Positions 1 through 11,309 are shown, counted from the first letter of the stretch. The stretch: DNA of 64,000 nucleotides from Gonatopus flavifemur (GCA_018340375.1 JAFFJZ010000001.1:49158001-49222000), one strand, 5' to 3'. Numbers and translations: made by a program. Notes: a model not told the origin generated them from the sequence alone.

Positions 1-3000
1 TCCCAAATATTATTATTTTCAAAAATCAGAGACTCTCGTATGTTACATTAATGGCCCGGGTCACAAAGTGAGACCTGATTCACCTCTGATTCGTTGCGTA
101 TTTTCAGGTGACCTGACGCCTGACTAGGCGCTGAAAATAACTAGGAAATGCTCGAATCATTTGAATTGAAGTGAATTAGCTTCGATTTTCGTTTTCAGCC
201 TGGTCTTGCTTTTGAAACTCTCATTTGACCTGACATATTAACCTCTTCTTCGATCTGATTCGACTCTGATCCGTTGCGTATTATGGAATAAATCAGGCTT
301 TAAAAGTAATAAAATTCTCCGACTCGGGGCAATGCATCGATCATTCAAAAAATAACTCATAGTCGTACATTTTGAAATAATACCCATGACGCAAGAGATT
401 TCGATTAACCTCCGTCTCAATTCTCTCTCTCTCTTTCTCCTCTTCAAATCAAAGTGATAAACATTTATGATTATTAATTCATACGACTGGCGATACTTCA
501 AAGAATCCTTTGAAAAAAAGTCATGAATTTTCATCAAATGACTCCATAATAACGGAAGAAAATCCAAAAGATGAATATTAACTTCGATACAAAGTTGATT
601 GGTATAGAAGTACCACTTTGAAGATATCCGCAGCTTTCACTCGGCTTTGATACTCAACGTAAACATCTATGTTAATATCTATGTTCAAAATTATATCTAG
701 CATTAATAATTGAGATACTAGATTTCATTTTGCATGTCTATCTCAAAATAATCATTTGAATTTGTAATCAAAGCCGTTCTCTTAAAGCACTCACAGGACA
801 TAGAGGACATCGTATAATACTGGTTCTATAATTAGGTTGAAGAGGTTGGTTTCGAATCAGCATTGAATTGAGAATCCTTGATTCAATTCTCGTTCTTTTA
901 TACTCGAAAACGTGTTGAAATGTGATATTATGCGCATGAAATATAACACTGAGTCACGTTGAAATATAATCCACGCATCGTTGCTTTATAGATTTTTAAC
1001 TGAAAAATCACGTGAAGTTTGACTGAATTCTTGACTTCGACAATTATTCTTCTTTGATATTGATTACAGAAATTGAGTCCATTTTTTAGAATTGAAAAAC
1101 TCTCGAATAAAAAAACACACATGATGAGTCAGAGAACATCACTGCCATTCCCACACAATTTCACAATTTTCATACGAAATTTGACAAGAAACGTATCCCT
1201 TAAAATATCCAATATACCTCTTCATATGGACGTGAATAATTCCCACCGTACGTGCATAAGTGCATACGTGGATACGTGCATGCGTGCACACGTGCGTGCA
1301 TGTGGCAGAAATTCTTCAACTGAGTCATCCAAATTATACACTCACACATCGATACTGCAAATTTTGTCTTCTCCTTTTTCCCCGCTCATTCCTTCCCCGA
1401 GCTCCGACATACGAGATGAAACTTTTCCCCGGTTAAAAATCGTACTCGCATCAAGTACATCTTTTACACGCACGCGAGTGCATACGATATAGAAATATGT
1501 TGGGAATTATTTTAATATCGACACCGAATTATTGAGAATTGCATGCTATACGGGAACGAACATTTCTCTTGGTCATTTACTCCCCGCATAACGTACTTCG
1601 TTCATAACGTAATAGAATCCACGTGTGAAACGTTTATCATTTCACGCTTGTGCAATACTTTTTTCTGATCTATCGACCCTACGAGAAATCTAGTTTCCGC
1701 TTATGAAAGAGATTCGGCGATGGCGAAATGACTTTTCCATCTGCAACATTGATTCGATGATTCGCAGAATTCAATATGCATGAAATTATGTATCTATATT
1801 TGAAACGTTTGTAAAGATGTCTTGAACAGCGAGGCTGGTCGATCCACTAACGCGTATACCAGATAACTGTACAAATGCAATATTTCAATGACATGGCTTG
1901 TAATGCAAATTACAAGCACGGAACACGAGGATGAAAGAGATGAGTAGGTGAAATATGTGCTGATAGAAAATGTGATTGAAATTTAAGATCGAGTCATGAA
2001 TTTTTCACGATAGGGATTTGAAAACTAATCTTGCGTTTATTATCAGAACTTATGACGTCTGACATCGTGGTACCGATAACCAACGATTTATCGATGTATG
2101 CTGTATGCGACAGAGTCATATTTTCGGTTTGAACTAGAAAGTTTGCATCATATTGCGCGAAGAACGTGACGATTTGTATTTAATGATACACGAGAAGAAT
2201 TCGAAAAATCATCTCAAAGTGCATCTGTGTGTCTCGTCTTCTTTGTTTGAAATTAAAAAACCAATTTGGAAAGTTCAATTATGAATAACGGTAAACGTGA
2301 ACCACAGACTATCAGTCATCCTAACGGTTCGATCATTCGTTTTATTAACTTCGTACAGAGCAGAGGTATGAACTCTTTGTTCAATTGAACTTTAGAGTGA
2401 ATTGAATAATTGTTGGATCCTTACAAAAACACAGTAAGGCCTCGATTTTAAACTTGATTTTGATATCCAATCATCATTTATCATTTTTTCTTTCAAGATG
2501 AATCTACATATTTGATTCAAAAAAAAAGAAAAGCACCTTTTCAAGGAACTGATAATTCCCTCCCCGTTGATAATTGAATACACATTACTAGATATCGAAC
2601 ATTCAAATTTATGAATGACATTAAACACTTTCTATATTCAAAAGTGAACGAAGAACATGTTTTGCGGTACAACGAGAGGAAAAAAAATACCACCCAACCG
2701 AGATATTGATCATTTCTCGGAGCCCCACCTATTAAAATCGAGTAACACATAAACAATATAGATCTGGTATGACAAATGTAGGCCATAAGAGAAACATCTA
2801 TAAGACTGTCGATGACGCGGTACGTTTGATTCCAACGCTTGTACAAGGACAGAAGAGAGCAGTTAGATGCCACGTACATCGATTATCCAATTACCACGGA
2901 TCGCTTAGCGAAACTGCATATCCATTATGCTCGCGTCTTCATGTCATCTACAATTCTTCAACTCGATTCTCTGTTGTATCATCATCATCAATGAAAACGT

Positions 3001-3919
3001 ACTTCTCGGAAGAATTCACCACCATCTTCCTTTTCGCATTCGTCATCTCGAAAATGCTCCAAAATTATTCCAACGCGAATCGGAACCTTCATGATTTTTT
3101 GTGCCCACGATATTATACCGTTACTCGAAACGATTGAGTGGTCATTTTCAGAGAATCTTAGACATCGTGTTGCGTTTTACCTTGCTCGCTTACTCATCTT
3201 GCCACCATTCTTACACATTCTCCGGTATTCCTTTTGAACCGTGCATTGCGATGAAACGAAAACCCACACGTCCATTTCCAAGAAATTCACTTTCACCGGT
3301 CGCACGACGGACACCGAGAGAAACCTTTCGTTTCGATTCTCGAATCTTCAAATTTTTTGATTTTCAAAGGGTTCTTCAATGTTCTTATGTAATAACGCGC
3401 AAAAATTGTTCATTCTCTTATCACGAACACTAGAAATTTTCTGTAAGAAAATATACGAATGGAAGTGAAAATCCGAAGGTATTTTTAGAAAGATATACTA
3501 TTTCACCGAGATCAAGTTTGAGACAAGCTGTTGAAGGAGATAAAAAGAAAGAGTATTCAATCGTATCTTCATCTCGAATTGATATGTATAGAACGTATAG
3601 AAAGAGCACATTCAACGCGGAATCACTCGGTTAGATAACCTTACGGGAAACAAAATATCACATACATGACATTGATGATAAGCTGCAGTGAAAAACACGA
3701 TATACGTCTGTGCGCGCGATGTTTTATTTTATTTTGCTACGAAACGTATATATTTTATTCATCGAATTTTGTGGTCAGAACCCTGCATAGAAGAGAGCAA
3801 TGGAATATTTTCTTTCCGTGCCAACGATCGGAAGTTCCTCACTTTGATTCGAAACAATGAGAACGAAAGAATAAAGTGAAAAACAAGAACCCCTCTGTTT
3901 GAATTAATGTGAAACTCAC
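1..3919 (-). other. Intron of the ETS gene, continuing past the left edge
   Basis: This is non-coding sequence downstream, on the minus strand, of the donor that ends the PNT exon. I looked on the minus strand for the rest of the PNT domain and for the tryptophan-rich ETS domain and found neither, so the next exon should lie beyond base 1. Apart from a dispersed repeat at 75-380, a short CT run near 420-440 and an alternating purine-pyrimidine GTGCAYAC-like stretch at 1250-1300, I see nothing. The open frames here are short and show no protein-like pattern. Confidence 0.65.
75..380. repeat. Dispersed repeat, relative of 18395-18525
   Basis: The stretch CTGATTCGTTGCGTAT is followed by a GGAATAA, GGCTTT(G)AAAAGTA, CTCGGG, GTCGTACATTT series of blocks. 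The same blocks occur in the same order near 18.4-18.5 kb. The core is also partly doubled inside this copy, near 85 and near 268. No coding potential or terminal repeats were seen. Confidence 0.55.
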
Positions 3920-4074
3920 CTGAGGTGCTCTTTGACAAAACTCTTCCTCTGTGAGAGAAGCCAAAGTAATTCCATCAATGTTGAAACTTTCAAGTGGAAC
4001 CGATGGTAATTGTAATTGTCGTCTGGCCCATTGTACCCAAGCTGCAACATCGGCCGCGCTCCAACGACTTGGCT
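3920..4074 (-). CDS. Ets98B: ETS factor (SPDEF/Ets98B type), PNT-domain exon, residues 394-445 of the assembled part
   Basis: On the minus strand this exon lies between a TTTCAG acceptor (4077-4075) and a CAG|GTGAG donor (3919-3915). It supplies the last two bases of a split Glu codon and 51 more codons, and ends in phase 0. The protein begins PSRWSAADVAAWVQWARRQ and ends TEEEFCQRAP-Q. This is the middle of a PNT/SAM (Pointed) domain: the W-S/T-x2-x-V-x2-W-x2-W core and the late E-x-F-x-x-R-x-P block are typical. PNT domains mediate protein contacts (dimers, kinase docking) in a subset of ETS factors. Spacing and sequence fit SPDEF/Ets98B better than Ets1/Pointed, GABPA or Yan, judged from memory of the families. 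The last PNT helix is missing and should be on the next exon, outside the window. The exon is too short to show as a long open frame. Confidence 0.88.
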
Positions 4075-5276
4075 CTGAAAGTTGAAGTACAAAAGAACGG
4101 GTTCATTTATGTAGAACGCATTATATTTGAATTAATCAAGATAAAGAAGTTACGGAACGCAAAGTGGAGAATACCAAGTGGAGTTGGGTGTTTTCATACA
4201 CCTTTTCCGTTCGCGAGGGAAAGAGATTTTTCACAGGAAAACGAGGGGAAATCTATAATTCAAATGACGTGTCGGCATACCTCGCGGATGGAGAATAATC
4301 ATCGAATAGTTCGATGCTTTCGATATGCGATATGAATTCACGTCCCACATACTTTTTCAACATTTTTTTCGAAATAATGATCATAAAATAGCATCGATAT
4401 ACGTTCAGCGGATGAAGTTGAATTCCTGAACATGTGTTTTATTCATCGTCGGATGAAGCGTAGAATTATTAGAGAATCATTACCGAACGACCTTGAATTC
4501 TTGTATGAATCGTGCGTCACGACATGTCAGAAAATTTCGTAACCCTATTTCGTGAAAGTCGAATTACGGCGCCATCCGTAACTTCGTAACTTATTCCGAG
4601 CATGACATCATATTTCGAATTCTGAAGGAGTGGTGTGAAGGGGGATATCGGTCTCACACGTATGCACGCTGTTGGGCACGGGTGGTATGTGTATATATAG
4701 TGGTATCACCTATACGAGCGGTATACGATGACGAAGACAGCACCGATAGCCCGCGGCAAGGTAGCGAGAAGGTCTAGCGGGTATATATCTAAACATGTAT
4801 CATCTATGTCCAAGTATATTATAAAGTCGATAATGAATCTTGGAATGTCGAAAGAACGGGACTATAGGAACATTTCTTACGAATTTCAAATACTTTGTTC
4901 ATAACAGAATATATTCCGATCACGAAGACAGGAATAGTTCCCAAGATAGATCTTTGAAGTCATCTGAACTGGATGCTGCCAAAAAATTGCAAAAGTCACA
5001 CTTGTAACTTCATAATTCGAATGATGCTCGCTTCGCTCGCATGTCGTGATAAATTGTACTTTGAACGAAAACGAGAAGTCATTGAGAAAATCAAATATCT
5101 AATTGCGCATGAAGAAGGCTTGGTCGGCCAATGCATAGTGATTTTCACAAAAGTTCTTTCATCTTATGAGCATCCAAATGTCAATATACATTCATAATTG
5201 AAAATACAATATACAAAAAAGAAATTAAAAAAAATGAAGGTGAATGTTTTAACCGCCAAGAGGTACATTCCGGGCA

Positions 5277-6115
5277 AGGGAGTGACTTATTCTTTGAGGT
5301 GTATCTACAATTTTTTTGACATTTGAGGGTTCCAAGATATTTTAACCTAAATTTCAACCTAAAAATCTGAAAACACTGTTCTTCGACATATTTGAGGTGA
5401 CATAGAATCAAAAGGTGATTTCTTTTCACAAAAATAGTAGATGTAGCTCAAGGTTCGAGTCATTCTCTTTCGAATGCCGTTGAGTTTGCTCAAATATCTG
5501 TGTTTTTCATTGAGATACGACAATTTGAAATTTGGGTGTTCACCTATTTACTGAATACATGGACATCCAAATTTCAAATTGTCGTATCTCAATGAAAAAA
5601 AAGAGATATTTCAACAAACTCAACGACATTTGGAAGGGAATGAGTTATACTTTGGGGTACACTGACTAGTTTTGTGACATTCTAGGTTTTCGAGATACTG
5701 TAACCTGAATTTCAACCTAAAAATCTGAGAAACACTGTTTTTCGACATGCTTGAAGTTACATAAAACCAGGAAGTGATTTTTTTCCACAAAACCAGTAAA
5801 TGCATCTGAAATTAAAAGTCATTCTCCTTCGAATGCCGTTGAGTTTGCTCAAATATCTTCTTTTTTCATTGAGATACAAGAATTGGAAATTTGTGCTCAT
5901 ATATTCAGTAAATATGTTGAAACACAATTTTCAAATTGTCGTATCTCAATAAAAAGAAAAGATATTTGAGCAAACTCAACGGCACTTGAAAGAGAATAAA
6001 TCATACTTCGAGAGGCACCTACTGGTTTTGTGAGGAAGAATATATCACCTCTTGATTTGCAATAACCTCAAATATGTCGAAAAACAGTGTTTTTTACACT
6101 TTCAAGTGGAAATAT
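5277..6115. repeat. Tandem array, about 2.3 units of ~360 bp, each unit with an internal foldback
   Basis: Block GCCGTTGAGTTTGCTCAAAT occurs at 5476 and 5836, giving a period of about 360 bp. Unit 1 runs about 5277-5634, unit 2 about 5635-5997, and a broken third unit follows to about 6115. Each unit contains an inverted pair around ATTGAGATACRA-AATT: arms 5476-5543 with 5565-5628, and 5836-5897 with 5923-5992. Minus-strand reading frames in units 1 and 2 share the peptide IFRLKFRL, which simply reflects the repetition. The third unit ends with an inverted copy of the AACACTGTTCTTCGACATAT block found near 5375. Confidence 0.8.
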
Positions 6116-6242
6116 CTCTGAAATCTGACTTGATGAAGCAATTCAGCGAACCACAATGTTTCGGAAGAGTGTGTACTAGTTTCAGTTACTGAAATTGGCA
6201 AAGTTTTGTTGGCCTGTGTAATTAATCCCCTTTGTGTATATA

Positions 6243-7436
6243 CCAGGTGTGTAAGTATGAAACCAGAATTTGCCCATAGGTGGCGCTAGTTACCGACACA
6301 TCACGTCAGCGGTGTGTTGTTATTGTATTGATATCCGACAAAGATTTCCAACTCACAATAACACGAGTTTCATTCAGTAGCATTAGTTTATTAGAGATAA
6401 ACATGTCTAGTTTTGTGCCATCGAATTACGATTTACGGACAGCACTACTTTTCTGTTTTCATCTGAAGAAAACCGCAGCCGAATCGCATCGAATGCTTGT
6501 GGAGGCGTTTGGTGAGCATGCTCTCGGTAAAACACAGTGTTTCGAGTGATTAAAACGGTTTGAAAGTGGTGATTTTGACTTCAGGAACGGAGAACGTGGA
6601 AGACCACCGAAAAAGTTTGAAGACGCTGACCTGCAAGCCTTGTTGGACGAAGACGACGCTCAAACACAACAACAACTGGCGGATCAGTTAAAGGTGGAAA
6701 AGACAGCAGGAAAACCGCAAAACATCATGCGAAATGCTGCTCGCCAGGTTCCAAAGAAAGTCATTTCTCCATCGAATTGTGACTGGCGATGAAAAGTGGA
6801 TATCTTTCGAGAATCCTGAGCGCAAAAAGTCATGGGTTACTCCGGATGAACCATCAACATCGACGGCAAGACCAAACCGCTACGGACGAAAGACAATGCT
6901 GTGTGTTTGGTGGGATCAGAAGGGCGTAATCTAATACGAGCTGCTGAAACCTGGGGAAACTGTCAATACTCAACGCTACCGACAACAAATGATCGATTTG
7001 GATCGAGTTTTGCGTGGAAAACGACCAGAATACCAACAAAGACGACACAAGGTGATTTTGCTGCATGACAATGCACCAGCACACAAAGCAAAACAGGTCC
7101 AGGAAACGATAGAGTCGTTCCGTTGGGAGATTCTTCAGCACGCGCCTTACTCACCGGACCTTGCCCCATCCGATTACTACTTGTTTGCATCGATGGGACA
7201 CGCACTTGCTGAGCAGCGCTTCACACCTTACGAAGATGTACGAAAATGGCTCGATGACTGGTTTGCCTCGAAAGAGCAACAGTTCTTTTGGCGCGGAATC
7301 CACAAATTGCCAGTAAGATGGGAAAAATGTATAGATAGCAACGGACAATGCTTTGAATAAGTTACTTTGTATCATATCATTACAATAAACATGTTTTTTC
7401 TGTACAAAAATTCCGGTTTCATACTTACACACCTGG
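6243..7436 (+). mobile_element. Decayed mariner (IS630/Tc1/mariner, DD34D) with both ends intact
   Basis: Terminal inverted repeats starting CCAGGTGTGTAAGTATGAAA face each other, and a TA target duplication flanks the element (6241-6242 and 7437-7438). The transposase would start at ATG 6402 (MSSFVPSNYDL). Catalytic signatures are visible: TGDEKW near 6780, HDNAPAH near 7067 and YSPDLAPSDY near 7147. The last two aspartates are separated by 34 residues, which defines the DD34D class. The gene is dead. TGA 6547-6549 replaces an expected Trp. About 100 bp of the helix-turn-helix linker are missing near 6690-6715, which shifts the frame. TAA 6932-6934 interrupts the catalytic core. The total of 1194 bp fits a ~1.3-kb mariner minus that deletion. 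It lies in sense on the plus strand, opposite to the host gene. The subfamily is not assigned. Confidence 0.93.
6402..7360 (+). pseudogene. Mariner transposase pseudogene
   Basis: Cut-and-paste transposase reading frame inside the mariner at 6243-7436. The N-terminal part (6402-6546) carries the start of the paired-type helix-turn-helix region (KKTAAESHRMLVEAFGEHAL). It continues in the same frame through GERGRPPKKF to the DNA-binding linker, where an internal deletion shifts the frame. The catalytic part runs in the new frame from about 6716 to TAA 7358-7360, apart from the stop at 6932. All three catalytic aspartates are kept. The C-terminal block WRGIHKLPVRWEKCI is intact. Loss of activity comes from the two stops and the deletion, not from loss of the active site. 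Confidence 0.9.
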
Positions 7437-7542
7437 TACAACACTTGGAGATCTTTGAAGATATTGGCAAATCATTTGACTCATAAAGTTTCTGGTGCAA
7501 AAAAAGTCATTATTCCGCTCCCATGTAAGATACACTATTCAA

Positions 7543-8238
7543 GGGGAGGTTTTTATCTAGCGATCCCAAAATAAGGTGATTTTCTAGAATTTTTTTTTTC
7601 ATGGAAGAACGTAAATAAAAAACTCGAGGGTTCTCAAACTTGTTAATTGAGTCTCTGAGTACATAAAACAATTTTTTTCAGTAAAAAATAATGCCATAGG
7701 AATTGTTGATGCGCGTTGAAATATAACCACCTAAAAAAACAGTGATCAATCGGGCGCCACTATAGCACCTACAAAAATTATCAGAAATCCAAAAATTTTA
7801 TGAAGTATATTATATTTGTTGGAGGTTGTCCGAATAAAACCAATGAAAAGTCACAAATTTCAAAAATGACAGACATGCAAATTTTTGGTAGCGTTTTTTC
7901 ACGTTTTTCCCACTTCACAGTGCTATAAAAAGAAAAAAAGGACAAATGTCATCTCCATTTAAATTCATCCTCTGAAAAATTTAATCAGCTTCAAAATAAA
8001 AACAAAAAAACAGCGATCCGTTTGTTAGTTTTTCAGATATCGTGGAGCCAAACTTGAAAAACGCTTTTAAAGTTTTGGAACACGAATCCTTTAGCTTGAG
8101 AACATTTTTTTCATGTCCTAAATTTAAGACTCATTTAATGAGTTTCAAATACCTCGAGTTCTCAATTTACTTCCTTCTTAAGATGAAAAATTCGAGCAAA
8201 TCACCTCATTTCGGAATTCGCTTGATGAGAACCTCCCC
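7543..8238. mobile_element. Non-autonomous element with ~110-bp inverted ends and a TTAA-like flank
   Basis: GGGGAGGTT at 7543 faces AACCTCCCC ending at 8238. The similarity continues inward for about 110 bp on both sides, including an AAR(A)TGAGGTGATTT-like block and a CTCGAGG/CCTCGAG block. The flanks are TCAA (7539-7542) and TTAA (8239-8242), so the target was probably TTAA. The interior has no transposase-like frame. TTAA targets are typical of piggyBac-type transposases, but the GGGG ends are not the usual piggyBac CCC, so the family is open. An AAGGTGATTTT block is shared with 25618-26491. Confidence 0.7.
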
Positions 8239-8329
8239 TTAATATTAAACGAAACACACGGAACGAGGGTGAGTTGCTCACTTTTATACAACGAAATCTT
8301 ACGAAATTCACGTAAGATTCAAAATATCC

Positions 8330-8580
8330 CTGATCGAAAGAACAAAATGTTCTCAAGATGTTCTCGAAGTTTGAATCGTTTATAGAAACAAAACGAGAAT
8401 GAAAACCCACGAAATCTGATGAATCATTGTTACATATCATCCCGAATCAACTCTTTGTCACTGGAAATATCGTTTGAATAATGTACCGCGAGATTTTTGG
8501 GCTTTAATAGTTGAATATTATGTGATTCGGTGGTTAATTATTTTCAATAATTTCTCAAGAGTGTTTTATAAACCCAGTCC
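8330..8580. repeat. Dispersed repeat, relative of 29740-29960 and 48071-48481
   Basis: Block GAAGTTTGAATCGTTTATAG at 8365 and the following AAACGAGAATGAAAACC, GAATCA, TTTGAATAATGTACYG and TTTTGGGY blocks recur in the same order near 29.76 kb, and partly at 48.09 kb. No open frame or clear end is seen in this copy. Confidence 0.55.
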
Positions 8581-8609
8581 AATTTGAATCGAAGATTTTA
8601 TTAACAAAT

Positions 8610-8634
8610 TATATATATATATATATATATATAT
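8610..8634. repeat. (AT)n microsatellite
   Basis: An uninterrupted AT dinucleotide run in the large ETS intron. Confidence 0.95.
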
Positions 8635-9222
8635 TCAAAATTTTCCAATCGAATGTAGAAAAAAATACTATCGATTCACATGAATTTTTTAATATAAAAA
8701 ACAAAATTATTGACCCCTTGGAAATGTTGGATGCGATTAAAACTGAGAATGAATATTGCATGAATTTATCGAGACTTACGTATCGATTTAGAAATAAAAA
8801 TATTTAACGTTGTTTCATTCGTCTATCATAAATTCTTTTCCTTTCCATTAAAAATATATGAATTTTCATAAGCATGAATTCATCAATAATTATACTTTGT
8901 CTGTGGATACGTGATGTGGCTGCTCATCTTGAACGCTCTGATTTATAAACAAGATTAATCACTCTCCGTACATTTATCTATCGAAGATACGAGGAAAAAA
9001 AATTGAATAAACATGTTTCAACATCATAAGATCGAGAACTTGACCGTACTCATAAAGAATATTTATAATGATATTTATACATGCGATAAGCAATCAAGTT
9101 TGTTTAAGGTTCAATATCAAGAGGGAAATTTATCCAATTTATCATTGATAAAACAATTTTGAATTCACAATTTTGGGTGAATCAACAACCCTGAAGGGTT
9201 CAAAGTAGAACAAAAAACTCAC

Positions 9223-9974
9223 CAGGATGAATTCCGAGGGCAACGCAAGTGTTATCAAAGTCTTTTTGAAGCTGTTGAATCGCTAAACTGAGGACAGGTT
9301 CGATTTGTTCACGAGCAAGGTCACCGACGCATTGATCACTGGTCTCCACCATATCCTCGACAAACCCGGTGCCCACGCTACCAAGATCCACCGGTCGCAA
9401 ATTGTACTTTCTTTGAAAGCTGGTGTCCCTGAGGACCTCTCTGAGTAATTGATGATCGCTCTTCTGCGTATCTTTGAACAATTCCTCTTCCCTTTCCAAA
9501 GATTTATTATTACTATTTCTCACGGTTCTAATCGGGGTGGTCGTCGTCGCTGTTGCGGTAATGGTTGCCGTTATCTCCTCCTGAGGCCCCTCCACCAACT
9601 CCATCTTCAGAATATTCTTCGTATCCTCTAGTTGATTCTTCGGCATATTTTTGAAAAGCAAATCCCGCAAAGGCGATGAACTGTTTTCTTGATATTCAAT
9701 AGGTCCTGGAGACGAAGAGACTGTAGATGAGGAGGAAGAATGAGAGAACTGCGAGACATTGTTGCTGGTGTTGTTCAAGATATTACTACGAGGCACTTCC
9801 TTGAATAGAATTTCTTTCAACAGAGGGTGATCCTGGATCGTCGATTCTTCTTTCTTCTTTGGAAAGAAATCCGCGTCTAGGCTGTTGTATATGTCTTCTT
9901 CCGTCCTCGGTGGAGTACAGGGGACTGTACAATCTGTCGAATCCTCTCGATATCCAAGACTCTCTGCCAAAAGT
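9223..9974 (-). CDS. Ets98B: ETS factor (SPDEF/Ets98B type), middle exon, residues 143-394
   Basis: On the minus strand the exon opens after a TTTCAG acceptor (9980-9975). Its first base completes an Arg codon begun in the upstream exon, and it ends at CCTG|GTGAGTT (donor 9222-9221), leaving one base for a Glu codon. No start codon is needed inside it. The protein is acidic, Ser/Thr-rich and probably largely disordered. Residues about 281-290 are Thr/Ala-rich and about 222-231 are Ser-rich. Three similar leucine motifs occur: HPLLKEILFKEVP, SPLRDLLFKNMP and HQLLREVLRDTS; the middle one contains a true LxxLL. An LKME site fits the SUMO consensus. The last 40 residues (EQIEPVLSLAIQQLQKDF, then CVALGIHP) lead into the PNT domain, as in SPDEF-type proteins. 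This part of the family is poorly conserved, so the assignment rests mainly on the junction with the PNT exon. Confidence 0.88.
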
Positions 9975-10536
9975 CTGAAATTGGAGGAGGAACTTTCATG
10001 ATTTGGGATCGTAAGGAAAAGAAGAGTTGGTTGATTTTTTTCTCACACTACGTGACAGGGCTCTGGTGGAAAAAGTGAACAATTGTTAACCGAGCACCAA
10101 CCATTTCTTATAGGAGTTCTTCATAAATTGGCTATTTTTTTAACAATAATTTTGACTGACTTTTATGCGCAGAATTAAACTACACTATATTTTAGGTGGT
10201 AATTGATCAGTTTCCAAAAACGTAATGGCAGTGTTCCGTCCAGTTTCAATAGGCAAATTCTGAGTAGTTAATGTAGTAGTATTAAATATCTTTCCAAGTT
10301 CGATTTTGAGGGAACAATTTCCAGGTGATTCGATTGGCCAAAAACTGACAAGTAGTTGGAGAAACTGTTCATCATTTTCCTTTTTACCGAATTTTTAGAA
10401 GCGTTCCTCACAAAACTAACCTCGGATTGTCGAAAATATCAATAGTGAAATCAATGTGGCGTTAACACAGCACAAAATCACTTAAATTTGGGAAAAATTT
10501 GTCATACGAAGCTATTTGGGGTTGCTACTTACAAGA

Positions 10537-10751
10537 CAGATCCGGACAAAAAATATTTGACAAGCTTTGAACGGTCTTTGTCCCAGGGAATTCGGTCAAA
10601 AACTGACAAAATTTCTACCTGGTTTCGTCCGGAATCACCAAATCGGAATATCCTATCAAAACCCGACCAATTTTTTTCTGTCAGTTTTGGACTGGATTTC
10701 CTGGGATCAAAGACCGTCCAAAGCCTCTCAACTATTTTTTGTCCGGATCTG
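10537..10751. repeat. Foldback (palindromic) repeat with ~75-bp arms
   Basis: CAGATCCGGACAAAAAATA at 10537 is mirrored by TATTTTTTGTCCGGATCTG ending at 10751. Pairing continues through a CGGTCTTTG block and a CAAAACTGACA block. The arms are roughly 10537-10612 and 10676-10751, with about 60 bp between. Both strands carry mirror-image open frames, which is a by-product of the symmetry. It is probably a MITE; no target duplication could be fixed. Confidence 0.8.
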
Positions 10752-11130
10752 CGTGGCATCTTCAGCAGGGATCCGAAATTACGAATACTGGATTCAATGT
10801 GATGGTCTGAATATCAGAAATCATCGATAGTCTGAAGGAAATCTTTCCCTGAACTTGAACTTTTTCCAATCAAATTAATCTCCTTTTTTCATTTAATTCA
10901 TTGTCGCGTTGACTTTGTTCAAGCCGCCAAATTGGCTAATTGGTTGCTATGTTCGAAAAAACACCATACGACATTAAAAAATAGACACCTCAACCCAAAT
11001 TTTGACCAGTCTTTGAATTCTCTATCTTCGAAATTAAAATGCGTGACAGGGGTGACCCGTTTAACCAAAAATCAAACACAGTTTTACAGAGAATAATGTT
11101 GTACTGTTAATTCGTGGAGAAAAGTATACG

Positions 11131-11290
11131 ATAAGCCAGCAGCCGATTGTTGCACCTGTTGATTGAACATTGTTGAAGCATTGTTAACCTCAGAAATCGA
11201 TCAAGTAGCATCACAATCAATGTTTCAGATCCTTAAATCCTTGATAAACGCTGAATGAAGAAAGTTATACCAATCGGCTGCCAGTTTCAG
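11131..11290. repeat. Short dispersed repeat with CAGCCGATTG ends, copy 1
   Basis: AGCCGATTG near 11142 faces CAATCGGCT near 11271, an inverted pair about 130 bp apart. In reverse orientation the interior matches 17824-18010 almost throughout: AAGGATCTGAAACRTT, then RATGCYACTTGATCGATTTCTG, then CTTCAACA. The order of blocks is the same, so these are two copies of one element. Confidence 0.75.
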
Positions 11291-11309
11291 CTTCATATTA
11301 AATGCTCAC

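Larger units (their letters stand above)
4075..9222 (-). other. Intron of the ETS gene between exons 2 and 3, rich in repeats
   Basis: This 5.1-kb intron is bounded by a CCTG|GTGAGTT donor at its right end and a TTTCAG|AG acceptor at its left end. It holds a tandem array (5277-6115), a mariner (6243-7436), a TTAA-flanked element (7543-8238), part of a dispersed foldback (8330-8580) and an (AT)n run (8610-8634). In 4075-5270 and 8640-9222 I see nothing recognisable. The insertions account for roughly half the intron. Confidence 0.75.
9975..11309 (-). other. Intron of the ETS gene between exons 1 and 2
   Basis: This 1.3-kb intron has a CCAG|GTGAGCA donor at its right end and a TTTCAG|AC acceptor at its left end. 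It contains a foldback repeat at 10537-10751 and a dispersed short repeat at 11131-11290. A CTCTGGTGGAAA motif at 10060 resembles the end of the small element at 18909-19011. Nothing else is recognised. Confidence 0.8.

Noticed and set aside
1073..1492. A 139-codon plus-strand frame
   Set aside because: It runs through a GTGCATACGTG alternating tract and Ser/Thr-rich low complexity, with no motif or splice sites.
1..3919. ETS DNA-binding domain on the minus strand
   Set aside because: No stretch with the expected Trp spacing or a suitable acceptor was found. It must lie outside the window.
10488..10830. Overlapping plus and minus frames of 76-104 codons
   Set aside because: They are produced by the palindrome at 10537-10751.
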